DNA of 64,000 nucleotides from Muribaculaceae bacterium (GCA_023667015.1 JAMPAX010000001.1:665051-729050); one strand, 5' to 3'; positions 35,306 to 45,103 are shown, counted from the stretch's first letter. The notes: generated by a model not told the origin, from the sequence alone. Numbers and translations: made by a program.

Positions 35306-36034
35306 ATGACAACCGATATTGATAAGAATAGATTCTTTTTTAAAGAATTTAGCGTAGCCCACTCCAGGAGTTCTATGAAGGTGGGTGTTGATGGCGTATT
35401 GGTAGGCATGTGGGCGGAGGCCGATTTCCCAAGGTATATCCTCGATGTTGGCACCGGGTGTGGAGTAATTGCCTTGATGGCGGCTCAACGTTTTCAGGAT
35501 GCTATGATAGACGCTGTCGATATTGATGGGGAGTCTATCGAAGAAGCTTTGCAGAATTTTGACAATTCTCCATGGGCTTCCCGATTGAACGCAATACAAT
35601 GTGACTACAAGGAATTTGCAACCAATAGTATAAGGAAATACGATCTTATCATCTCAAACCCTCCATATTTTGATTCCGGGGTGTCTGAGGTTTCTTCTAG
35701 GAGAATAGCCGCGCGCCATCAACAGAGCCTTCCAATTAATCAATTGCTTGAAAATTCATATCTGTTGCTGTCGGAACATGGGAGAATATCAATTGTTATT
35801 CCCTCAGAAATACTGAAAAATACCCTACTGGCAGCAAAAGAGTGCGGATTATTCGTTGCAAGAGTGACAAGGGTTCGAGGGCATTCCTCCTCACCATACA
35901 AACGTGTTCTTGTTGAGTTAAGGAATGAAGCTCCACCGGGAATTCAAGAATCGGAGCTCACTCTTGAGAAAAGCCGAGGAGTGCCTACAAGAGAGTATCA
36001 AAGGCTTGGCTGTCCTTTCTACCTAAAATTCTAA
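35306..36034 (+). CDS. trmN6: tRNA1(Val) adenine-37 N6-methyltransferase
   Basis: 242 aa, class I SAM methyltransferase. Seen: ILDVGTGCGVIALMAAQRF (SAM motif I), DAVDIDGESI (motif II) and LIISNPPYFDSG (the NPPY motif of N6-adenine methylases). This combination and length match YfiC/TrmN6, which modifies A37 of tRNA-Val. The ATG is used; a GTG two codons earlier overlaps the -7 box. Confidence 0.88.
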   Translation: MTTDIDKNRFFFKEFSVAHSRSSMKVGVDGVLVGMWAEADFPRYILDVGTGCGVIALMAAQRFQDAMIDAVDIDGESIEEALQNFDNSPWASRLNAIQCDYKEFATNSIRKYDLIISNPPYFDSGVSEVSSRRIAARHQQSLPINQLLENSYLLLSEHGRISIVIPSEILKNTLLAAKECGLFVARVTRVRGHSSSPYKRVLVELRNEAPPGIQESELTLEKSRGVPTREYQRLGCPFYLKF

Positions 36035-36150
36035 TCCCCAAACTCTGTAAACAGAAATAATATTTAATTGTTATAAAATAAGGAAACAGATTAAACTTTC
36101 AATCTCTTCTCATGTCTTAGTAATAAAACAACTAAGAACCGGATACAATT

Positions 36151-37341
36151 ATGAAAAAGATTTTTCTTATCGCAGCTATGACAGCCATGAGTGTTCCGGC
36201 CATTTATGCCGACGACTTCACGGATGACATATACTTTGACCCTCGTAAACAGCCTAAGGAGGATGCTCGCAAAAAAGCAGAATCATATTATATTCCCGAC
36301 TATCAAAATCAGGATATAGATGCCTACAATATGAGGGGGCAATATTATTACACACCTATAGATACAATAGGATATGCCGTTGAAAATGGAGAGGACTTCG
36401 TATATACCCAGAAGATTCAGAAGTTCTACAATCCTACAATTGTAGTTGACAACTCCGGTATCCTGAGTGATGTTCTCGCCAACTCATATGGTAACGTTGA
36501 TATCGTCTACAACTATGGGAATCCATTTTTCCTGCCATATTATGGCTATGGATCATGGAGTTCGCTGCTACCTACAATAAGCATAGGTAGTTGGGGATGG
36601 AACGTATCTTGGGGTAATCCTTTCTATTCACCCTGGTATGATCCCTGGTATTCATATACTCCCTGGACTCTTCCCTGGTATCGCCCGTCATGGACTTGGG
36701 GGCCCGCTTGGACCTGGGGGCCGTCATGGTCTTGGGGAGGTTGGCATCCCTCACGCCCGCATTATGCTGACTATCGACCCGGAGGACTTCGTCCCACAGG
36801 GCCTCGGCCTGGCTGGTCAAGCGCAGTACGTCCCGGCTCTCACCATGCTAATGTAGGCGTACGTCCCGGAGGAAATGTTCATCGTCCTTCCAATGCCGGA
36901 TCAATCCATCGTCCCGGCAATGCAGGCAACGTTCGTCCCGGCAACGCTGGCAACGTTCGTCCCGGCAACGCAGGCAATGTTCGTCCCGGCAACGCAGTTG
37001 TCAATCCCGGCAATGGACATCGATATACTCCCGGCAGTGTGCGTCCTGTGACTCCCTCTACTCCGGCAGTCAAGCCGCAAGTAGCTCCTTCCGCGCCGGT
37101 AGTTAAACAACCTTCTTCTCCATCTAATCAGGGTTCAAGAAGGGGAGGATATACACCAAGCAATAACTCCAACCGAGGATCATATACCCCGAGCAATAAT
37201 AACTCCAACCGACGTTCGTATACTCCGAGTAATAACTCTAATCGCGGTTCATCTCCGAGTTTCAATAATAGAAGCAATCGCGGTGGTTATGGTGGCGGTG
37301 CCCGCGGTGGTGCTCGTGGCGGTGGTGGCCACAGAAGATGA
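36151..37341 (+). CDS. Secreted low-complexity protein rich in Trp, Pro, Gly, Asn and Arg
   Basis: 396 aa, not a recognised enzyme. Signal peptide MKKIFLIAAMTAMSVPAIYA, an acidic N-terminal region conserved in style (YYIPDYQNQDIDAYNMRGQY), an aromatic segment (WYDPWYSYTPWTLPWYRPSW), several RPGNAGNV octapeptide units, then TPSNNSNRGS-type units, and a GGARGGGGHRR end. The repeats are also repeated in DNA (24-base units near 36930-37000), so copy number may vary. Secreted or surface-bound by inference. A strong hairpin follows. Confidence 0.75.
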   Translation: MKKIFLIAAMTAMSVPAIYADDFTDDIYFDPRKQPKEDARKKAESYYIPDYQNQDIDAYNMRGQYYYTPIDTIGYAVENGEDFVYTQKIQKFYNPTIVVDNSGILSDVLANSYGNVDIVYNYGNPFFLPYYGYGSWSSLLPTISIGSWGWNVSWGNPFYSPWYDPWYSYTPWTLPWYRPSWTWGPAWTWGPSWSWGGWHPSRPHYADYRPGGLRPTGPRPGWSSAVRPGSHHANVGVRPGGNVHRPSNAGSIHRPGNAGNVRPGNAGNVRPGNAGNVRPGNAVVNPGNGHRYTPGSVRPVTPSTPAVKPQVAPSAPVVKQPSSPSNQGSRRGGYTPSNNSNRGSYTPSNNNSNRRSYTPSNNSNRGSSPSFNNRSNRGGYGGGARGGARGGGGHRR

Positions 37342-37359
37342 CCTCTAATAACAACGAAA

Positions 37360-37410
37360 AATTATCGGCACTCAAGTTTTGGCATTGCCGAAGCTTGAAT
37401 GCCGATAATT
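37360..37410 (+). terminator. Long hairpin after the low-complexity protein gene
   Basis: 17-bp stem AATTATCGGCACTCAAG / CTTGAATGCCGATAATT with one mismatch. The loop contains TTTTGGCATTGCC, the same 13 bases found in the dnaA terminator. It lies between two co-directional genes. Confidence 0.75.
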
Positions 37411-37446
37411 ATATAAGTCAAGTTTTGATAACTAAATTTTTAAGAT

Positions 37447-39168
37447 ATGAAACAAAAATTACTCGCGGTGGCATTATGCTCTCTCTCTGCCGTCTTTGCT
37501 CTAAATGCTCAGACAGCAATTGAGGCCATACAGTTCAGCCAGCCCGACTTGAAGGGTACGGCCAGGTTTATGTCTATGGGTGGTGCATTCGGTGCCCTCG
37601 GTGGTGACCTCTCCACACTCTCTCAAAACCCCGCAGGTATCGGCGTATACCGTAGTAGCGACATTGGGTTTACTCTCGACTTGGATTGCCAAAAGGCTAA
37701 TTCTAATGCTATGGGTGCTAAAGTCGGAACTGACCAGACTAAATTCCTCTTAAATAATATAGGTGCTGTATTCACACTTCGACTGAACTCAAGCTCTGTT
37801 CCTAACCTAAACATTGGCTTTACTTACAACAAGAGTTCTTCATTCAACAGAAAATTCTACGGATATATTCCCAAGTTGAACAATTCCATGACCAATTATA
37901 TCGCAGGAGTCACCAATGACGATGGATATGGAGAGGCTTACACTGAAGGGGACCTTACGTCTACTTCTACGTTTGACCCTTATTTCCCCAATGATGGTGG
38001 CGTAGCAGCTCCATGGCTTTCAATACTTGGTTATAATTCGTATCTTATTACCCCGACATATCACAATTCCGACATTAATCGCGACTATCCGACTTGGGTA
38101 GGACAGTTTGGAAACGGCACTTCCGGTTACGGCAATTTCGGTGTTGAAGAAAAAGGAGGTATCGATTCGTATAACATAGCATTAGGTGGTAATATCACCA
38201 ATGTGCTATATTGGGGTATGGACTTTGATATTATCAATTTCAATTATACAAAAAATACTATCTGGGGTGAAACTCTTGACAACGCCTATGTTGAGATGGG
38301 CAATCAAGGTCTTACACAGACTTCGTCAAACTGGACCCTCAATAATCAATACCAATGCTCCGGCACCGGCTTCAATTATAAACTTGGTTTTATATTGAAA
38401 CCGATTCAGGAACTTCGCTTCGGCTTTGCTTTCCATACACCTACTTGGTACAGTCTCTCTGAGCAGTATCAGGCTTGGACGAATTATCGCTATGGAGGAA
38501 CGCAGAACTACCAGCAGAAGTCTACAAACAACGGGTATCCTGCCACTACTGATTTCAACTATCGCTCCCCATGGAAAATTATTGCAAGTGCAGCAGGTGT
38601 AATTGGCGGCAGATTCATCCTCTCTTTCGACTATGAATGGCAGGGTATGAAAGGTCAGAAGTTCAGTGAACCTACCTATGATTATGGCTATGATTATGAT
38701 TACGGCTATGACTGGGGATACTATGATTATAATCCGGGAGATCTCGACTATATTTCCAGTGGAGATTCTTATTATAATTCAAACCGGAATATTAAGGCTT
38801 ATTGCAAGTCTACCAATACATTCCGTGTAGGTGCAGAATTCCGTGTAACTCCAAAATTTAGCGTCCGCGCAGGTTACTGCTACGTCTCCTCTCCAATTAC
38901 TGCCAGTGCTGTCGATGGAAATGAGATAATATGCACCAACGATATCAACCCAAGCTATCGTTTCGACCGCGAGACTAACTACATCACTTGTGGACTTGGA
39001 TGGAAATCAAGACATTTCTACGCAGACCTTGCTTACGTCTACAAAAACATGAAATCTACCTACCACGCCTTTACCCCCGACCCATCAGCTAAGGACTTCT
39101 CCAGTCCATCAGCTGACCTCACCTTCAATCATAATCAAATCGTACTCTCCATGGGTGTAAGATTCTAA
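37447..39168 (+). CDS. OmpP1/FadL-like outer-membrane protein
   Basis: 573 aa. Signal peptide (MKQKLLAVALCSLSAVFALNA), then the family start ARFMSMGGAFGALGGDLSTL, SQNPAGIGVYRSSD, many alternating aromatic strands, FSVRAGYCYVSSP, and a C-terminal strand QIVLSMGVRF ending in Phe. This group of Bacteroidetes barrels resembles FadL/TodX hydrophobic-compound transporters; cargo unknown. A Tyr/Asp-rich insertion (YDYGYDYDYGYDWGYYDY) near residues 413-430 is probably an extracellular loop. Its stop overlaps the convergent methyltransferase gene by 4 bases. Confidence 0.82.
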   Translation: MKQKLLAVALCSLSAVFALNAQTAIEAIQFSQPDLKGTARFMSMGGAFGALGGDLSTLSQNPAGIGVYRSSDIGFTLDLDCQKANSNAMGAKVGTDQTKFLLNNIGAVFTLRLNSSSVPNLNIGFTYNKSSSFNRKFYGYIPKLNNSMTNYIAGVTNDDGYGEAYTEGDLTSTSTFDPYFPNDGGVAAPWLSILGYNSYLITPTYHNSDINRDYPTWVGQFGNGTSGYGNFGVEEKGGIDSYNIALGGNITNVLYWGMDFDIINFNYTKNTIWGETLDNAYVEMGNQGLTQTSSNWTLNNQYQCSGTGFNYKLGFILKPIQELRFGFAFHTPTWYSLSEQYQAWTNYRYGGTQNYQQKSTNNGYPATTDFNYRSPWKIIASAAGVIGGRFILSFDYEWQGMKGQKFSEPTYDYGYDYDYGYDWGYYDYNPGDLDYISSGDSYYNSNRNIKAYCKSTNTFRVGAEFRVTPKFSVRAGYCYVSSPITASAVDGNEIICTNDINPSYRFDRETNYITCGLGWKSRHFYADLAYVYKNMKSTYHAFTPDPSAKDFSSPSADLTFNHNQIVLSMGVRF

Positions 39169-40379
39169 ACTAATTGGCATGACAATATAATTGGTTTCTC
39201 TTTCGAATATACCTTACAACCTATTATATAGGTGTCGCCCCCTTCGGTGACACCTAATTTTTTTGTCAGTTGATTAGCCGTCAAAGGATAATTGCGTGCT
39301 ATTACATTTATCTTCTTACCCTTAAATTTTTTTAATTCCTTTCCGCTAACTGTCCCTCCTATAATAAGTACTCGACCCGGAAAGTTGTCAGGTTTTGTAT
39401 CAGCTACAAATAAATGAGTATTCACTGCCAGCTTCCTAAGACCCCCAATCTTAGCTGTCAGCTCTCCCCAGGCTGCACTTTTCATTATCCCCGCATCGGG
39501 TATACATAGATACTTCCCCTCGAATCCTTCCGTATCGGCTACATATACAGGCAATTGTGATGTTTTGAGATCGAACTCGAATCTGCGAATCTCTCCATTT
39601 CCTATCTCTACTACATTAATTTTCACCTCACTGCTATAGTCCCTTTGAGATTCGATAAGAAGCTCTTTACATTCCCCTCGCCGACTGACTATATATATGC
39701 TTCTCACATTCGGAATTTCATGAATAGCCCGGTTAATGTCCACCATGGGGGAGGCCTTTATCAAGATACGTGATGCACAGTGAGTAATCCTATCCCAATT
39801 TGAAATAATATCCGGACGCGAATCTGTGAAGCCGAAGACTCGACTGCCGGAGTCGGATCTGCGAGCGGGGTCTACGAATATTAGATCATATGAGTCAGCC
39901 TGACATCTTTCTAAAAATTTCAGGCTGTCAGCACATATGGGTTGAAGATTTTTGATTTTTAAGACTTGACAGTTATGTTTAAGTGTTTCCGTCTTACAAG
40001 AATCAATATCTATTGATGTAATGTCAACATTGTGGTTTTGGGCAATTGTCATACTGTCAATACCAAGACCGGAGGTCATGTCGAGAATTTTCTTATCGCC
40101 GGGGGAAATCAACGTAGCATGAAACTGAGCTACTTCCTCATGAGTAGCTTGTTCTCCCGATAAAACCGTGGGAAATACAAATTTTGGATTAGCCAGGAAA
40201 GAGGGGAGTTTCTTGGAAAACCGACTGCGACATTCTACTTGGTCTATTGCAAAAAAAATTTGGTTGCGATTGTCATTGTCGGAATATCGCAATCTTAATA
40301 TGCCGGGATCATCAAGAAGATGCTTTTCAACAAAATCGAAAATATTATCAGATATCATAGTAGATGACATTTTATCCAT
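39165..40379 (-). CDS. THUMP-like (PG_1098 family) SAM-dependent methyltransferase
   Basis: 404 aa. Central Rossmann methyltransferase: ILDMTSGLGIDSMTIAQN (SAM motif), VDITSIDIDSCKTE and YDLIFVDPARRSDSGSRVFG, followed by a C-terminal THUMP-like region (KKINVIARNYPLTANQLTKK) before GGDTYIIG. It is probably an RNA methyltransferase; target unknown. The ATG at 40379 was preferred over a TTG seven codons upstream. Confidence 0.83.
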   Translation of the reverse strand: MDKMSSTMISDNIFDFVEKHLLDDPGILRLRYSDNDNRNQIFFAIDQVECRSRFSKKLPSFLANPKFVFPTVLSGEQATHEEVAQFHATLISPGDKKILDMTSGLGIDSMTIAQNHNVDITSIDIDSCKTETLKHNCQVLKIKNLQPICADSLKFLERCQADSYDLIFVDPARRSDSGSRVFGFTDSRPDIISNWDRITHCASRILIKASPMVDINRAIHEIPNVRSIYIVSRRGECKELLIESQRDYSSEVKINVVEIGNGEIRRFEFDLKTSQLPVYVADTEGFEGKYLCIPDAGIMKSAAWGELTAKIGGLRKLAVNTHLFVADTKPDNFPGRVLIIGGTVSGKELKKFKGKKINVIARNYPLTANQLTKKLGVTEGGDTYIIGCKVYSKEKPIILSCQLV

Positions 40380-40772
40380 AAACGTCAATTTAGTATACAA
40401 TATTATAATAAATTAGGAGAGAAAATAGTAACCATTCTGCTTTTACTAATTACATAATCAACTGATCCTCAAAGTAGAGATGCACCCTGGTGCATCCGTT
40501 TTCCATTGATTTCATAGCTTCGGATGGCTGATGTGCCAAAGTTCACCCTACAGTTCAACAACTTAAATTAACAGAGTAGTTGCGGAAAATACTCCTTATC
40601 TTATAAGAAGTTAAGACTTGTTCAAGGACTAAAAGCGACAATACTACCAATTTTAGAGAAAGATGTGCTAAAGATTAGGGAAGGGTTAAGGTCTTACAAT
40701 GGAATTTTTTTTGTAATTTTGTGGCAAAACTGGTAGCAGATTTTTTTTCAGTAGCCTTCAAATTAGATTAAA
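40380..40772. other. Divergent intergenic region upstream of the amidase gene
   Basis: 393 bases. Holds family 1 copy C, an A/T-rich stretch without a gene, and a TAATTTTG -7 box at 40714-40721 (no clear -33 partner), about 50 bases before the amidase ATG. Confidence 0.6.
40451..40583 (-). repeat. Family 1 dispersed repeat, copy C
   Basis: About 133 bp, inverted relative to A and B. Read on the reverse strand it gives GCAACTACTCTG, GAACTGTAGGGTG, CCGAAGCTATGAAATCAATG, GGATGCACC, AGGGTGCATC and GATCAGTTGATTATG, in the same order as copy B. Contains the local palindrome GATGCACC/GGTGCATC. Confidence 0.75.
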
Positions 40773-42167
40773 ATGAAATTAAGATATATCATTACAATAC
40801 TATCATTCTTATTCATAATGGTATGTTCCTTCCCAACAAGGGCCGCCGGTAATCGACCGATTACTATTGTCATAGATGCAGGACATGGCGGCCACGATGT
40901 AGGAGCTGTTGACAACGGAGCCCGGGAAAAGGACATAAATCTGGGAGTAGCCCTGGCATTGGGAGAAATGATTGAGAAAAATCTGAAAGGGGTAAAGGTC
41001 GTATACACACGCAAGGACGATACTTTCAAGGCTCTCCAGGAACGTGCTGATATAGCCAACAAGGCTCAGGGAGACTTGTTTATCTCTATCCATACAAATT
41101 CAGTAGATGCCAAAAGCAAGAATCGCTCGTTGGTAGAAGGAGCTTCGGTATATGCACTTGGTCTTCATAAAGATGACAACAATATGAAGGTGGCTCGTCG
41201 TGAGAACTCTGTTATCGAACTTGAGGATGGTTACAAGCAGACTTACCAAGGCTTTGATCCCAATCGCGATGAGTCGTATATCGTGTTTGAGATGGCTCAG
41301 AAGAAAAATCTTAGTAAGAGCATTAAGTTTGCCAATGACGTACAGAAACAACTCGTAGCTACAGCCGGAAGAAAAGATCGCGGCGTACATCAGGCCGGTT
41401 TTTGGGTATTGTGGGCTACCTCTATGCCTGCCGTTCTCGTAGAATTAGACTTTATCTGCAATCCGACATCAACGCGTTTTATGACTTCTCCTGATGGTAA
41501 GAAAAAGCTCGCACAATCTATCTTTAATGCAGTGCAGAAGTATGTAGAACGTGAGAAATCTTCAAGGGTAAATCCGAAATCTCGCGCAGCCGCAGAGTCT
41601 CCCTCTAACCCGGAGCCGGATGCTGTCGCTGCTTCAACACCCGAAAATGATGGTGTGCCATTGCTGGTAGCATCTACGCCCGATGTAGACAAACAGCATA
41701 GGTACAAGACTCCGGACAGAAAGAGTGGTGCAAGGAAGAGAAGGGGTGCGGCGGCCAGAAAAGCTTCGGAAGACGTTAGCTATGAGGTAGCCTCAATCGT
41801 TGTGCATACAGATGCTGACAATGAAGTCATAAAGCATACACCAATAGCAGTAGCCGAGTCAACTCCACCAGCCTCCCAACCTGCCGACAAGAAAAGCTCA
41901 AAGAAGCATTCATCCCGAAAAGGAAGAAGCAAGGTTCAAAGATTGAAAACCGTATATTCAATTCAGTTGTTATCATCAAATAAGCAACTTGGTCTGTCTG
42001 ACCCCCAATTCCATGGACTTGCCCCTCTGTCTGTCTATAAAGAAAACAACCTTTATAAATATACCTACGGAGAACACAAGACTAAGTCGGAAGCAGAGAA
42101 GGTGCTTCGTAAAATTAAAGGAGAATTTCCTGATGCGAAAGTGATAGAAAGTTACAAAAATCAATAG
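40773..42167 (+). CDS. N-acetylmuramoyl-L-alanine amidase with SPOR-like tail
   Basis: 464 aa. Signal-peptide-like start (SFLFIMVCSFPTRA), zinc amidase_3 domain (IVIDAGHGGHDVGAV with zinc His, GDLFISIHTNS, VLVELDFICNP with catalytic Glu), a long disordered Pro/Ser/Lys linker, and a final domain YSIQLLSSNKQLGL...YGEHKTKSEAEKVLRKI resembling SPOR, which binds denuded glycan at the septum. It cleaves peptidoglycan during cell separation. The neighbour mlaD starts 37 bases later, an arrangement common in Bacteroidetes. Confidence 0.9.
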   Translation: MKLRYIITILSFLFIMVCSFPTRAAGNRPITIVIDAGHGGHDVGAVDNGAREKDINLGVALALGEMIEKNLKGVKVVYTRKDDTFKALQERADIANKAQGDLFISIHTNSVDAKSKNRSLVEGASVYALGLHKDDNNMKVARRENSVIELEDGYKQTYQGFDPNRDESYIVFEMAQKKNLSKSIKFANDVQKQLVATAGRKDRGVHQAGFWVLWATSMPAVLVELDFICNPTSTRFMTSPDGKKKLAQSIFNAVQKYVEREKSSRVNPKSRAAAESPSNPEPDAVAASTPENDGVPLLVASTPDVDKQHRYKTPDRKSGARKRRGAAARKASEDVSYEVASIVVHTDADNEVIKHTPIAVAESTPPASQPADKKSSKKHSSRKGRSKVQRLKTVYSIQLLSSNKQLGLSDPQFHGLAPLSVYKENNLYKYTYGEHKTKSEAEKVLRKIKGEFPDAKVIESYKNQ

Positions 42168-42204
42168 TAATCCGGAGTCCTAAGGCTCTCATAAGACCCA
42201 AAAT

Positions 42205-43107
42205 ATGAAAAAGATATTCTCTAAGGAAATGTATATCGGCCTTTCGGTAATCGTTGCTATCATAATCTTTGTAGTAGGAATAGATTATCTAAAAGGTATC
42301 AATTTGTTTCAGCCTGCCAACTTTTATGTCGCTGAATACGAAAATGTAGCCGGACTGGAATTGTCTGCTCCCGTTAATATTCGAGGATATAAGGTAGGAC
42401 AGGTTCGTGAAATCAATTTTGACTATGAACATCCGGGAAAAATCAAAGTGGTCCTGGCGCTGAATGAAGATCTAAAATTGCCTGATGATTCTGAAGCTAT
42501 CATTGCTTCTACTCTCCTTAGCGGAGCCTATATAGAGATTAAAGTAGGGTCAAGCAATCAAGTATTGCCCGTAGGTGGCAATATTAAAACCGGAATGACT
42601 CCCGACTTGATGGCATCTCTTTCAGACGATATTATGCCTAAAGTGTCTCAAGTAGTTCCACGTGTAGATACTCTTCTCTATAATCTTAATGGACTTGTAA
42701 CCGATCCGGCTCTTCGTTCTTCCTTAGTCAGACTTGACGGTATCTCCAACAATCTGCTATTAGCATCCCGGGGTCTTAATGGCACACTCAATCAGGACGT
42801 ACCTGTCATTATGAGAAATGCTCGGCATATTACTACTAATGTTGACACATTGACAGCAAATCTAATAGACCTCTCCGTTCAGCTGAAGTCTCTTCCTCTT
42901 GAACCTACTATGCAGAATATAGAAGAGGTCACTCGTAATCTTGAAGCTTTCTCTGCACAGCTTAATTCTCGTGAAGGCACTCTTGGGAAGCTCATGAATG
43001 ATCCTGAACTTTACGATCGCCTGTCGAAAGTATCAGCAGACGTTGACTCCCTAATCATTGATATTAAGAAGAATCCAAAAAGATACATTAGTATAAAACT
43101 TTTGTAG
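42205..43107 (+). CDS. mlaD: MlaD-family MCE lipid-binding protein
   Basis: 300 aa. One N-terminal membrane helix (MYIGLSVIVAIIIFVVGIDYL), the MCE domain at about residues 35-125 (YENVAGLELSAPVNIRGYKV, ASTLLSGAYIEI) and a helical C-terminal part forming the channel. Partner of the MlaE/MlaF pair at 17.7 kb; the three genes are split between two loci. Confidence 0.88.
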   Translation: MKKIFSKEMYIGLSVIVAIIIFVVGIDYLKGINLFQPANFYVAEYENVAGLELSAPVNIRGYKVGQVREINFDYEHPGKIKVVLALNEDLKLPDDSEAIIASTLLSGAYIEIKVGSSNQVLPVGGNIKTGMTPDLMASLSDDIMPKVSQVVPRVDTLLYNLNGLVTDPALRSSLVRLDGISNNLLLASRGLNGTLNQDVPVIMRNARHITTNVDTLTANLIDLSVQLKSLPLEPTMQNIEEVTRNLEAFSAQLNSREGTLGKLMNDPELYDRLSKVSADVDSLIIDIKKNPKRYISIKLL

Positions 43108-43696
43108 TTAATAGGTTAATCCGCTTCATTTTTGAAGTTTCCGGGAAATCGCCGAATGTGAATTTAGCGGTTTCCTTTTTTTACAAACCATCTCATAAGT
43201 AGATGGTCGATTTAAACTTAAACTTTACGCGTGGTTACTTTGTGACGGTTTCTTCACTCGAAGGAGGAATAATGCAGGCATTATGACTGATGAGAGGGGA
43301 GAAAATATCCAACAAGAACAAGCCGAAAGTTTGAATTTAAATTGAACAGCTTCTAAAGTACACTGAATTGTCAGAAATCTAACAAACCGACTATCAAGAT
43401 ATTATAAATCAAAAATTTAACTTATAACTTACTGGTTATCAATTTTATACTAAAAACCAAACTTTTGTAATTAGATGATTGTTTAAACTGAACATATTCT
43501 TACAGTTGAATTTGAGAAGGAGTCCATTTTTTTATAAATCTTCCATTTTGACAATCTGAAACTTAGACAAAAAACGACATTTCAAAATCATTTTCCTATT
43601 TTTTTTCTTCTTTTTTATAACTTAATTTGTAGTCCGTTTCGGTGATGCTTGTTATTGCCGGAGGTAATAAGGAAGTACTCGTAAATCTACCCGATT
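43108..43696. other. 589-base AT-rich region upstream of dnaA
   Basis: No gene. Contains family 3 copy 2, then about 330 bases of AT-rich sequence. I found no TTATCCACA-type DnaA box or array, so I do not call an origin. A weak -7-like box (TTAATTTG) lies near 43623; no sure promoter. Confidence 0.6.
43195..43358 (+). repeat. Family 3 MITE-like element, copy 2
   Basis: 164 bp starting ATAAGTAGATGGTCGATTTA and ending near GAACAGCTTCTAAAG. The right terminus is less well kept than in copy 1. The core CACTCGAAGGAGGAATAATG and GGCATTATGACTGATGAGAG is nearly identical to copy 1, while bases around it differ. It lies 340 bases before dnaA. Confidence 0.75.
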
Positions 43697-45103
43697 ATGT
43701 CAGAAGAAATTACATCAAAATGGCAGACTACTCTCCGGTTTGTGAAAGACAATCTCGGAGAGCAGCGTTTCGCAACTTGGTTTTCGGTGGCTGAACCAAT
43801 TGCGCTCAACGACAACATTCTGCAGATAAAATTACCTTCTCGATATTTCTTCGACAAATACGAGTCTGACTTCTACAACCTATTCCGTGCAGCCCTGGCA
43901 AAAGGGTTTGGCAACAATGTTTGCCCGGAGTATATCTTGCCGGTCATCAACGATGATCCGAAAGCCACTGTGACACTACCAAGCCCGGAGAAAAGCCATT
44001 TGCTCAAAAATCGCTTTGAGCAGACGAACTTCCAAAAGCCGGCTATTGAAGGAAAGAATCTTAAAGGTGGCGAACACTTCGATCCTCAGTTGAACCCCGA
44101 CCTTAATTTTGATAACTATTGTGTAGGAGAGAGCAACAAGCTTGCTTATACTATTGCTAAATACGTATCGGAGAACCCCAAGAACTCCAACTTTAATCCA
44201 TTCTTCCTCTTTGGAGACGTTGGCGTTGGTAAAACTCATCTTATTCAAGCTATTGGCATAAAAATTAAAGAGGAAAATCCGAGAGCTAAGGTGCTTTTTA
44301 CAACTCTGAAACAATTCCAGACGTTATATGCCAATGCAACGCGTACTAAAAAGATTCCTGATTTTATCAACTGGTTTATGCAAATGGACGTGTTGCTACT
44401 TGATGACCTACAGGAAATTGCTCATAAAGTAAAGACCTCAGACGATGCGTTGTTCCCGATTTTCAACCATCTTCACCAAAATGGTAGACAACTCGTCTTT
44501 ACTTGCGATCGTCCACCTATGGAGCTTGATGGCATAGCCGACAGACTAATCGACCGCTTTAAATGGGGTATTACCGAACGCTTGCCACGTCCTGATGCTG
44601 ATTTGAGAAAGAAGATTCTTACTTTCAAAGCTCGCAAAAACGGACTTGATCTTCCGGAGGATGTTATAGATTTAATCGCTTCCACTTCTACAACATCTGT
44701 CCGTGAACTCGAGGGTATTGTAATGGGTATCCTGACTCGCTGTATCTCTCTGAACGTGCCTATATCTCTTGACCTCGCACGCGAAGTAATGGAGAATACT
44801 GTGAAAATCCCTGTTAAAAAATCTGTCAACTTTGATATGGTCGTAGAGGCTACTGCCGAACATTTTAGAATCAACCCCGATGTTATTTTCAGCAAGAGCC
44901 GTGTTAGAGAAGTTGCAGATGCCCGACAGATTATAATGTATCTATGCAATAAGCTGACCGGACTTTCGTCAGTATCTATCGGTGCAAAACTCAACCGCCA
45001 GCATGCCACAGTTCTCCATGGTATCAATTGCGTGAAGGAACGAATCGATTCCGTCCAAGAGATAGCGATAGCAATCTCAGAAATAGAAACTTCATTGAAA
45101 TAA
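43697..45103 (+). CDS. dnaA: Chromosomal replication initiator DnaA
   Basis: 468 aa. Domain I (WQTTLRFVKDNLGEQRFATW), linker, AAA+ domain III with LFGDVGVGKTHLIQAIG (Walker A, near residue 173), DVLLLDDLQ (Walker B) and sensor motifs (DRLIDRFKWG), and the DNA-binding domain IV ending with LNRQHATVLHGINCVKE. Full length. The stop codon sits inside the base of its terminator hairpin. A TPR gene follows on the opposite strand; dnaN is not adjacent, as is common in Bacteroidetes. Confidence 0.96.
   Translation: MSEEITSKWQTTLRFVKDNLGEQRFATWFSVAEPIALNDNILQIKLPSRYFFDKYESDFYNLFRAALAKGFGNNVCPEYILPVINDDPKATVTLPSPEKSHLLKNRFEQTNFQKPAIEGKNLKGGEHFDPQLNPDLNFDNYCVGESNKLAYTIAKYVSENPKNSNFNPFFLFGDVGVGKTHLIQAIGIKIKEENPRAKVLFTTLKQFQTLYANATRTKKIPDFINWFMQMDVLLLDDLQEIAHKVKTSDDALFPIFNHLHQNGRQLVFTCDRPPMELDGIADRLIDRFKWGITERLPRPDADLRKKILTFKARKNGLDLPEDVIDLIASTSTTSVRELEGIVMGILTRCISLNVPISLDLAREVMENTVKIPVKKSVNFDMVVEATAEHFRINPDVIFSKSRVREVADARQIIMYLCNKLTGLSSVSIGAKLNRQHATVLHGINCVKERIDSVQEIAIAISEIETSLK

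Noticed and set aside
36900..37000. CRISPR-like or intergenic repeats in the low-complexity gene
   Set aside because: The 24-base units are in-frame coding repeats (RPGNAGNV) of one open reading frame.
43360..43696. oriC next to dnaA
   Set aside because: No DnaA boxes found on either strand by eye; AT-richness alone is not enough.
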